From DALYJJ01 sp031969915 (lineage in GTDB: Bacteria; Acidobacteriota; Terriglobia; Bryobacterales; Bryobacteraceae), in assembly GCA_031969915.1 (NCBI GenBank), contig DALYJJ010000095.1, forward strand, positions 1-25,071: a stretch of DNA of 25,071 nt. The letters run 5' to 3'. This document shows positions 15,222 to 22,386 of the stretch, piece after piece (the first letter of the stretch is position 1; the number at the start of each line of letters is the position of its first letter). A program made the translations under genes and the position numbers. The notes below the pieces were generated by a model that ran no database searches, was not told the DNA's origin, and worked only from the letters and a program-made list of their open reading frames with translations.

Positions 15222-15763
15222 GCGTGAACCTTTCGCTTGAGATGGACGATTGCGGCAAAGAGCAGCAGGTAGAGGAGCGTGAAGGGAAACAGCGCCAGCC
15301 GGCCGAGCGTGCGCACCGCGCCGGCGCCGGAGAGGCCGGCGCGGAAGAGGACGAAGTGGCGGACGGTACGCCAATTCCCGCGGTCGAGCCAGAAGTAGTC
15401 TCCGTTCTCATTGAGGACGAACACCTTCGCGGGGATGCGCGCGGCGACCATCCATTTCCACTTGGTCATGATCGGCTCTCCGGAACAGATCAGGCCAAGA
15501 ATGTTGTATTGGCGGGCGGAGAGTTCCGCGTACAGCCGGCGGCGCGCCGGCCGGCCCTGGTAGTCAGAAGCGCGAAAGACGAGTCCCCGATCCGCGCGGA
15601 ACGTGCGGGGCAGTCCCGGGTAGCAGGTGAACAGGTCAACGGGCACGTCGGGATGGTGGGCGTACAAGCCGGGGAGGAGGTCCTCCAGCAGGTAGCGGGA
15701 ACCGCTTTCGATCACCAGGACCCGCCGGAAGTCCGGAATGCGCTGGGACAGGAACCGCCTCAC
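15218..15763 (-). CDS. Uncharacterised Rossmann-like membrane-anchored protein, first gene of the operon
   Basis: A 181-residue protein that I do not recognise securely. The first part (about 12-125) looks like one half of a Rossmann-type fold: VLVIESGSRYLLEDLLPGL with a turn resembling glycosyltransferase family 9 domains, then FTCYPGLPRTFRADRG. It continues to MTKWKWMVAARIPAKVFVLN and GDYFWLDRGNWR. One hydrophobic helix (about 152-172, RLALFPFTLLYLLLFAAIVHL) ends in KRKVHA, so it is probably anchored to the inner membrane. It may be a truncated or divergent cell-envelope sugar-transfer protein, which is only a guess. The start is GTG 15763 with no ribosome site; a TACACT (15770-15775) ends six bases before it. 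Confidence 0.7.
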   Translation of the reverse strand: MRRFLSQRIPDFRRVLVIESGSRYLLEDLLPGLYAHHPDVPVDLFTCYPGLPRTFRADRGLVFRASDYQGRPARRRLYAELSARQYNILGLICSGEPIMTKWKWMVAARIPAKVFVLNENGDYFWLDRGNWRTVRHFVLFRAGLSGAGAVRTLGRLALFPFTLLYLLLFAAIVHLKRKVHA

Positions 15764-15769
15764 GAGGCT

Positions 15770-15775
15770 AGTGTA
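15770..15775 (-). promoter_or_regulatory. -10-like TACACT before a leaderless GTG start
   Basis: On the minus strand, TACACT ends six bases before GTG 15763, so transcription would begin at the start codon itself. No clear -35 is visible, and there is no ribosome binding site. It would serve the five-gene operon down to accC, unless the operon is also read from the sigma-54-activator gene upstream, whose stop codon is 30 bases before this GTG. Confidence 0.35.
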
Positions 15776-15793
15776 GCGAAGCGCACGCCGGCT

Positions 15794-17161
<1,368 letters not shown>

Positions 17162-17345
17162 AGAAACGTCTGCTTTTATCTTAAGTCCGGAGTATATCAG
17201 GACGGGAAGGACGCTGGGGGAAATCTCGCAGAGGGCTGTCCGCGATCCAGGCAATGGGGCAATTGGCACAGAATCCGGAGGGTTTGCCGGGGATTCGAAC
17301 CGGTGAAACAGAGGCAAGTGCCAGCAGTTTCAAGGGATAGGTCTG

Positions 17346-17361
17346 TGGCAGGCGGATTGCA
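17346..17361 (+). promoter_or_regulatory. Sigma-54 promoter of the cytochrome operon
   Basis: TGGCAG (17346-17351), five bases, then TTGCA (17357-17361). The invariant GG (17347-17348) and GC (17359-17360) are separated by exactly ten bases, as in the consensus TGGCACG-N4-TTGCW; only the sixth base differs. Transcription would start near 17372, and the first cytochrome gene starts at 17383 with GGAGG (17374-17378) in front of it. The neighbouring divergent gene encodes a sigma-54 activator, which strengthens the call. Confidence 0.75.
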
Positions 17362-17382
17362 CTCACAGCCGGTGGAGGCGCA

Positions 17383-17601
17383 ATGAAGCTAGTTCGAATT
17401 CTGGTTCCGGGACTGATCCTCGCCGTTGGCGGGTTGGTGATTTTCAGCACGCCGACGTTTGGTAAGGCGGACTACACGAAGAAGGAAAAGAAGGCGTGCT
17501 CCTTCTGCCACACCAATGCGAAGCCGAAGGACGGCAAGGATCTCAACGACGCCGGAAAGCACTACGAGAAGAACAAGAGCCTGGAAGGCTACAAGAAGTA
17601 G
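17383..17601 (+). CDS. Small periplasmic monoheme cytochrome c
   Basis: A 72-residue precursor with a signal peptide (MKLVRILVPGLILAVGGLV, probably cut after FSTPTFG), followed by a mature chain of about 45 residues carrying one CSFCH heme-binding site. The rest is highly basic (KADYTKKEKK, then KPKDGKDLNDAGKHYEKNK). No distal methionine is present, so the sixth ligand may be a histidine (H56 of the precursor) or come from elsewhere. It is the first gene behind the sigma-54 promoter. It is probably a small soluble electron carrier for the large cytochromes encoded downstream, but that is inferred from position only. It starts at ATG 17383, with GGAGG four bases before it. Confidence 0.82.
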   Translation: MKLVRILVPGLILAVGGLVIFSTPTFGKADYTKKEKKACSFCHTNAKPKDGKDLNDAGKHYEKNKSLEGYKK

Positions 17602-17632
17602 CCTGGGGGCGGGAGAGGGTCCGGAGAATCCC

Positions 17633-17971
17633 GTGAAGGACACTGTCCAATTGGCGCTCGGCAACGCGGTGTATGCGTCCGCACTTCGCGAGATGCTGCT
17701 GCGGACCGGCTCCTGCAACGTGGAATGCGTGGACCGTCCCGATCCCACCCAGCAGGGTGTGATGGTGTTGGACTGCGAGCGGCTGGACCTGCTGCCCCGG
17801 CCGTTCCAGTCGCCCGAACGAGTAGTACTGATTGCCCGCAACGACCCCAGCGCGCTGTCGAGCGCCTGGGATGCGGGCGTAACGAGTGTGGTGTACGATA
17901 AGGACCCGCTGGCGACGGCTGTGCTGGCGGTGATGGCGGCGCGGCTGCGCGTTCGCAAGGCTCGCGATTAG
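17633..17971 (+). CDS. Degenerate response-regulator receiver-like protein
   Basis: A 112-residue stand-alone protein starting at GTG 17633, six bases after GGAG (17623-17626). Its layout resembles a receiver domain: VQLALGNAVYASALREML, then VMVLDCERLDLLP, then RVVLIARNDPSALSSAWDAGVTSVVYDKDP and a final helix. The acidic pair normally found near the N-terminus is replaced (LALGN), while an aspartate at the usual phospho-acceptor place (VLDC) and the lysine (YDKD) remain, so phosphorylation is doubtful. There is no output domain. It lies between the monoheme cytochrome gene (31 bases upstream) and the two-helix membrane protein gene (10 bases downstream), in the same direction. A role in controlling or assembling the cytochrome complex is inferred from position only. 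Confidence 0.6.
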   Translation: MKDTVQLALGNAVYASALREMLLRTGSCNVECVDRPDPTQQGVMVLDCERLDLLPRPFQSPERVVLIARNDPSALSSAWDAGVTSVVYDKDPLATAVLAVMAARLRVRKARD

Positions 17972-17981
17972 GAGAGGAATT

Positions 17982-18269
17982 ATGAGCAACCTGGTACCGT
18001 TTGCTATCGTGTGGGCGCTGCTGGTGGCGACCATTATCGTTCTGGCGGTGATGCGGAAATTCGTGGCGGACAAGGAAGACGACACATTGCACGTCAGCAC
18101 CATGAACAGCGCCGTGGTTTCCGATCAGACCGCCCTCGCACAGAAGTTGGAGACCATCGACAAGTGGGGGAAGGGCCTTACCATCCTGGCGGTGGTCACC
18201 GGCCTGGCCCTCGCCGGCGCCTACGTCTACCAGCTCTGGGAGCAGACATCGAACTACTCGGTCCGTTAG
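17982..18269 (+). CDS. Two-helix small membrane protein of the cytochrome operon, function unknown
   Basis: A 95-residue protein with two hydrophobic helices: about 6-25 (PFAIVWALLVATIIVLAVMR) and about 66-87 (KGLTILAVVTGLALAGAYVY). A hydrophilic loop between them contains DKEDDTLHVSTMNSAVVSD. The start ATG follows AGGAGAGGAATT. No cysteine or heme motif is present. It follows the receiver-like gene by 10 bases and precedes the large cytochrome gene by 11. A subunit that stabilises the membrane cytochrome is plausible, but no family is recognised. Confidence 0.7.
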   Translation: MSNLVPFAIVWALLVATIIVLAVMRKFVADKEDDTLHVSTMNSAVVSDQTALAQKLETIDKWGKGLTILAVVTGLALAGAYVYQLWEQTSNYSVR

Positions 18270-18272
18270 GAG
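18268..18272 (+). promoter_or_regulatory. AGGAG ribosome site that decides a TTG start
   Basis: AGGAG lies eight bases before TTG 18281. It overlaps the in-frame GTG at 18272 and so cannot serve it. The TTG therefore looks like the true start of the nine-heme cytochrome gene, and it gives a compact signal peptide. Confidence 0.6.
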
Positions 18273-18280
18273 TGTCGAAA

Positions 18281-19972
18281 TTGAGGCGAGCGCTCGTGCG
18301 TGTTGGTCTCCTTTTGTTTGTTGCGTCCGTAGCGCTCGTCGCGCAAGACGATTCCTCAGATTGTTCCACCTGCCACGACCAGGGTCAGAAGGTCAAGGAC
18401 TCGGCGCACGCCGCGGTCGCCTGCCTCAGTTGTCACGCGAAACACGACAAGTACCCGCACCCGGAGGGCATCGCCAAGACGGGGTGCGCTTCGTGCCACG
18501 GGCAGATCGCGAGCGACTATTCGCGGAGTGTGCACGGGCAGGAAGCGAAGAAAGGCAACGGGGCCGCGCCGGATTGCGCGATGTGCCACGGTGCCGTGCA
18601 TGAGCTCCACAAAGCCACTACGGCGACCTTCCGGAAAGCAGTGCCGGAGACCTGCGGCATGTGCCACGGCGACATCCAGCAGCAGTTCGTGGCCAGCGTG
18701 CACGGCAAGGCCATCGCCGGCGGCGACATGGAGGCGGCGGTGTGCACGGATTGCCACGGCGAGCACGCGATTCAGCGAAAGACGGAGTCGGCGTCCACGG
18801 TCAATCCGCTGCATGTTCGCGAGACCTGCGGGCGCTGTCACGGCGACGTTCGCCTGACCCGGCGGGTGGGACTTGCGCCGGACCAGGTGGCGAGCTTCGA
18901 CCAGTCCTACCACGGGCTGGCGCTGAAGTCGGGGTCGCAATCGGCGGCGAGCTGCGCCAGTTGCCACGGCTTCCACAACATCCTGCCGTCGGACGACCGC
19001 AAGTCGATGATCCACCCGTCGAACATCTCCAAGACGTGCGGCGGCTGCCACCCGGGCGCGGGCACCAAGTACCAGATCGGCAAAGTCCACGTGGTGGAGG
19101 GCAAGAACGAGCCTCCGCCGGTGCAATGGGCGCGCCTGTTCTATGTGTTCGTGATCCCGGGCACGATCGGCTTTATGCTGTTGCACCATGGCGGCGACTG
19201 GATCCGGAAGCTGTTCGCTTACCGGCTTCGGCCGAGCACGGGCGTCGCCGTGATCCCGCCCGCTCACCATGAACGCGAGTTCCGAATGTACGGCTGGGAG
19301 CGGGTGCAGCACGCACTGCTGGCCACCTCGTTTTTCGTACTGGTCTGGACGGGCTTCGCTTTGAAATACCCGGACGCCTGGTGGGCGCGCCCCCTGCTGG
19401 CTTGGGAGTCGACGTGGCCCGTGCGAGGGACGGTGCATCGCATCGCGGCGGCGGTCATGGTCGGTGTCAGCGTGATGCACGTGGTGGCGCTGATCGTCAG
19501 CCGTCCGCTGCGGCGGCACTGGATGGACCTGTTCCCGAAGGCGAGCGACGTGAAGGAAGGCGTCCTGATGCTGCTGTACAACGTCGGGCTGCTCAAGGCG
19601 AAGCCGAAGGTTTCCCCGCACAGCTACATCGAGAAGGTGGAGTATTGGGCGGTGGTGTGGGGCACCGCGGTGATGGCTGCCACGGGCTTCATCCTGTGGT
19701 TCAACAACTGGGCGCTGCGCTACCTGCCCAAGCAATGGATCGACTTCTCCACCACCGTGCATTTCTACGAGGCCCTGTTGGCCACCCTGTCGATTGTCGT
19801 GTGGCATTTCTACACCGTCATCTTCGACCCGGAGGTCTACCCGATGGATCCCGCCTGGCTCACTGGGCGTAGCGTGCGCCGGCGCGACCCGCACGTTCCC
19901 GGGCACCATACGGAGCACGCGCAGCCGGAACCCGCCGCCGGGGCGAAGCCCGCGCCACAGTCCACGGATTAG
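18281..19972 (+). CDS. Nine-heme cytochrome c fused to a cytochrome b membrane domain (CbcL-like)
   Basis: A 563-residue inner-membrane cytochrome from TTG 18281 (GTG 18272 is the alternative). A signal peptide (MRRALVRVGLLLFVASVALV) is followed by nine CxxCH heme c sites in residues 28-257: C28, C48, C69, C99, C125, C155, C183, C225 and C253 begin them. Residues about 283-515 hold five hydrophobic helices with histidines placed like b-heme ligands (H344, H386, H400, H494, H509, and HH at 302-303). This resembles FdnI/HydC-type cytochrome b domains. The tail (about 520-563) is His/Pro-rich. The same domain order is known in Geobacter CbcL, which takes electrons from menaquinol. I infer quinol oxidation with electrons passed to the periplasmic hemes. 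The exact family and direction of electron flow remain unproven. Confidence 0.88.
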   Translation: MRRALVRVGLLLFVASVALVAQDDSSDCSTCHDQGQKVKDSAHAAVACLSCHAKHDKYPHPEGIAKTGCASCHGQIASDYSRSVHGQEAKKGNGAAPDCAMCHGAVHELHKATTATFRKAVPETCGMCHGDIQQQFVASVHGKAIAGGDMEAAVCTDCHGEHAIQRKTESASTVNPLHVRETCGRCHGDVRLTRRVGLAPDQVASFDQSYHGLALKSGSQSAASCASCHGFHNILPSDDRKSMIHPSNISKTCGGCHPGAGTKYQIGKVHVVEGKNEPPPVQWARLFYVFVIPGTIGFMLLHHGGDWIRKLFAYRLRPSTGVAVIPPAHHEREFRMYGWERVQHALLATSFFVLVWTGFALKYPDAWWARPLLAWESTWPVRGTVHRIAAAVMVGVSVMHVVALIVSRPLRRHWMDLFPKASDVKEGVLMLLYNVGLLKAKPKVSPHSYIEKVEYWAVVWGTAVMAATGFILWFNNWALRYLPKQWIDFSTTVHFYEALLATLSIVVWHFYTVIFDPEVYPMDPAWLTGRSVRRRDPHVPGHHTEHAQPEPAAGAKPAPQSTD

Positions 19973-19978
19973 AGCGAC

Positions 19979-21397
19979 ATGGAAAACTTGAAAAGAGGCC
20001 TCCGCCGCGGCCTGTTCCCGATTGCGGTTCTGTCGAGCAACTGGATCAGCATGATCGGAGTGGTGCTGGTGACCACCGCCGCCATCCTTTGGCTGTTCCT
20101 GCTGCCTGTGACCCTGGCCAGCGACGCGGACAACGTCTACACGGGCATCCTCAGCTTCATGATCCTGCCCGCGCTTTTTTTCGGCGGGCTGATGCTGATT
20201 CCCCTGGGCGGCTGGATTTACCGCCGCGCCGGGAAGAACGATCTGGGGCCGCTCGAATGGAGCAACCCGAAGCTCCGGCGCACCTTGCTGTTCGTCGCGC
20301 TGACCACGGTCGCGAACCTGGTGATCGGCAGTCACCTCAGCTTCAGCGCGGTGCACTACATGGAGTCCGTGTCGTTCTGCGGGCAGACCTGCCACACCGT
20401 GATGCAACCCGAGTACACGGCCTACATCAACTCGCCGCACGCGCGCGTGGAGTGCGTGAAATGCCATATCGGTCCCGGCGCGAACTGGTTTGTGAAGAGC
20501 AAACTCTCCGGCGCCTGGCAGGTGATCGCAGTCACCATCAACAGCTACCCGAGGCCGATTCCCACGCCGGTGGAGAACCTCCGGCCGGCGCGCGAAACCT
20601 GCGAGACCTGCCACTGGCCGCAGAAATACGGCCAGGACCGCATGCGCATTGTGCCCACCTATGCATCCGACGAAGCGAACTCGCTGACCCGCACCGTGCT
20701 GCTGATGCGGATCGGCGGCGGCACGACCCATAAAGGGATTCACGGCGCCCACTTCGGTCCCGGCGTGCGCATCCGCTATGCGCACAGCGACCGCCAGCGC
20801 CAGCAGATTCCCTGGGTGGAGTATCGGAACGCGGCGGGCGAGGTCCGCGAGTACGTCGCGGCGGACGCCAAGGGCGATTTCCCCGGCAACCTGGAACCGC
20901 GCGAGATGGACTGCGTCGACTGCCACAACCGCCCGACGCACATCTATGAAATGCCGGAGCGGGGCGTCGATCATCTGATGCAGTCGGGCCAGGTGCCGGC
21001 GAACCTCCCCTTTGCCAAGAAAACCGCGGTGGAGCTGCTCAAGAAAGAGTACGCCGACCACGACGCCGCGGCCGCCGGGATCACGGCGGGCTTCGAGAAG
21101 TTCTACAAGGAGGGCCATCCCGGCGTCTACCAGCAGCGCGCCGCGGAGATCGGCAACGCGGCCAAAGCGGTTGTCGGGCTCTACCAGCGGAACGTGTTTC
21201 CGGCGATGAAGATCACGTGGGGAACCTACCCGAACAACATCGGGCACACCGATTTCACGGGGTGCTTCCGCTGTCACGACGAGCGCACCGCAAAGTCGGG
21301 CGCGAAGACGCTCACGCAGGACTGCAACACCTGCCACCAGCTTCTGGCCATGGACGAAGCCCAGCCGAAGATCCTCGCCGACCTCGGGGAGAAATAG
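19979..21397 (+). CDS. NapC/NirT-like six-heme cytochrome c with three N-terminal membrane helices (ImcH-like)
   Basis: A 472-residue membrane cytochrome. Three hydrophobic helices (about 22-46, 54-80 and 101-122) precede a periplasmic domain. Heme sites: CGQTCH (134-139, a CX3CH variant), then CxxCH at C159, C208, C312, C429 and C449, six in all. FCGQTCHTVMQPEYTAY and VECVKCHIGPGANWF are the NapC/NirT-type core, where quinol is oxidised in characterised relatives. The three-helix N-terminus recalls ImcH of Geobacter, which has more hemes. Start ATG 19979 comes six bases after the stop of the nine-heme gene, and the ribosome site is weak, so translation is probably coupled. A second quinol-linked electron exit, or a partner to the preceding cytochrome, is the likely role; acceptors are not encoded nearby. 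Confidence 0.88.
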   Translation: MENLKRGLRRGLFPIAVLSSNWISMIGVVLVTTAAILWLFLLPVTLASDADNVYTGILSFMILPALFFGGLMLIPLGGWIYRRAGKNDLGPLEWSNPKLRRTLLFVALTTVANLVIGSHLSFSAVHYMESVSFCGQTCHTVMQPEYTAYINSPHARVECVKCHIGPGANWFVKSKLSGAWQVIAVTINSYPRPIPTPVENLRPARETCETCHWPQKYGQDRMRIVPTYASDEANSLTRTVLLMRIGGGTTHKGIHGAHFGPGVRIRYAHSDRQRQQIPWVEYRNAAGEVREYVAADAKGDFPGNLEPREMDCVDCHNRPTHIYEMPERGVDHLMQSGQVPANLPFAKKTAVELLKKEYADHDAAAAGITAGFEKFYKEGHPGVYQQRAAEIGNAAKAVVGLYQRNVFPAMKITWGTYPNNIGHTDFTGCFRCHDERTAKSGAKTLTQDCNTCHQLLAMDEAQPKILADLGEK

Positions 21398-21425
21398 CGG
21401 CGCCTCCCCCTTTCATCCCGCTTGC

Positions 21426-21450
21426 GCCTCGCATAGGATGAGGGCGAGGC
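21426..21450 (+). promoter_or_regulatory. Hairpin abutting the ribosome site of the stress-protein gene
   Basis: GCCTCGC (21426-21432) pairs with GCGAGGC (21444-21450) around an 11-base loop. AGGAGGG (21451-21457) begins at the next base, and ATG 21463 follows. It could affect translation or help end the cytochrome transcript, but it has no T-run. A TAGGAT in the loop (21434-21439) could instead be a -10. Confidence 0.35.
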
Positions 21451-21462
21451 AGGAGGGTTACT

Positions 21463-22335
21463 ATGCTTGCGCTGAAGAAAGCCTTGTTGCCGGTGGATTT
21501 TTCAGGCCGGTGCATGGGCGCTGCCCGGTATCTACATGCACTCGCGGCGCGCTTCGGGACAGAAGTCACGCTGCTGCACGCGATTCCGCCGCCGCACTAT
21601 GAATTCACCTCCGTGGAAGTGGGCGGCGCGGTCCTCGACGATCTGCTGGCCAATCGCATGGCGCAGTTGCGCGCGGAACTGGACAAGTATCTGAGCGCCG
21701 AACTGCAGGGCGTCGCCACGCGGCGGCTGGTGGTGGAGGGCGACCCCGCGCGCCGGATCGTCGAATACGCGCACGAACAGGGGATGAACCTGATCATGAT
21801 GCCCACGCACGGCTACGGGCCGTTCCGGCGGTTCATCCTCGGCTCGGTGACGGCGAAGGTTCTGCACGACGCCGATTGTCCGATCTGGACCGGCGTGCAC
21901 CTGGAACAAGCGCCCCAATTCGAGGCGATCGCGTTCCGTACCGTCGCCGCCGCCGTCGATCTGGGGGACCAGAGCCGCCGGACGCTGGAGTGGGCGTCCG
22001 GTTTCGCCGAAGCCCACCAGGCGCGCCTGGTCGTGGTCCACGCCACGGCATCCATCGAAGGCCGCGCGGGCGAGTACTTCGACCCCGAATGGCGCGAGCA
22101 CATCGCCGAGGCTGCGGCGGCGGAGATCGACAAACTGGGCGCCGGCCTTCCCCCAGCCGCCGACCGGATCATCGAAGCGGGCGACGCGCCCAAAGTGGTC
22201 TGCGGGGCGGCGGAGAAGACGAAGGCTGACCTGTTGGTGATCGGACGCGGCTCAGCCGCCGGGGTCTTCGGACGCCTGCGGCAGAACGCGTATGCGATCA
22301 TCCGGCAGTCGCCGTGCCCGGTGGTGAGCGTGTAA
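21463..22335 (+). CDS. Tandem universal stress protein (two UspA domains)
   Basis: A 290-residue cytoplasmic protein with two UspA domains. Domain 1 (about 1-145) begins KKALLPVDFSG and contains PTHGYGPFRRFILGSVTAKV (114-133), the glycine-rich ATP-binding loop ending in GS, followed by DCPI. Domain 2 (about 155-290) has LVIGRGSAAGVFGRLRQN and ends SPCPVVSV; its loop lacks the GS, so it may not bind ATP. Tandem USPs commonly bind nucleotides and act in energy or redox stress, without a fixed enzymatic role. It starts at ATG 21463, after a strong AGGAGG. It lies 65 bases after the six-heme cytochrome gene, in the same direction, so it may belong to the same transcript or have its own promoter. 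Confidence 0.87.
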   Translation: MLALKKALLPVDFSGRCMGAARYLHALAARFGTEVTLLHAIPPPHYEFTSVEVGGAVLDDLLANRMAQLRAELDKYLSAELQGVATRRLVVEGDPARRIVEYAHEQGMNLIMMPTHGYGPFRRFILGSVTAKVLHDADCPIWTGVHLEQAPQFEAIAFRTVAAAVDLGDQSRRTLEWASGFAEAHQARLVVVHATASIEGRAGEYFDPEWREHIAEAAAAEIDKLGAGLPPAADRIIEAGDAPKVVCGAAEKTKADLLVIGRGSAAGVFGRLRQNAYAIIRQSPCPVVSV

Positions 22336-22386
22336 GTTCGGACTGGAACTTGGTGCGAGGGGCCCCGCGGTAGTACCCTGATCTGC

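Noticed and set aside
17264..17279. TGGCAC as a second sigma-54 promoter
   Set aside because: The bases at the -12 position read CCGGA rather than TTGCA, so the essential GC is missing at the right distance.
17281..17310. tRNA-like T-arm (GATTCGAACC, reverse complement GGTTCGAATC)
   Set aside because: The stem bases on either side do not pair as required, and no anticodon or acceptor arm can be drawn around it, so a tRNA or attachment-site remnant is not supported.
18272..18280. GTG 18272 as start of the nine-heme cytochrome
   Set aside because: Its only ribosome site overlaps the start codon itself; TTG 18281 has the right spacing and gives a better signal peptide. It is kept as an alternative.
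18356..21337. A 993-codon open frame on the minus strand opposite the two large cytochrome genes
   Set aside because: It is a shadow frame in high-GC sequence: no ribosome site, no recognisable domain, and the plus strand has clear heme motifs across the same span.
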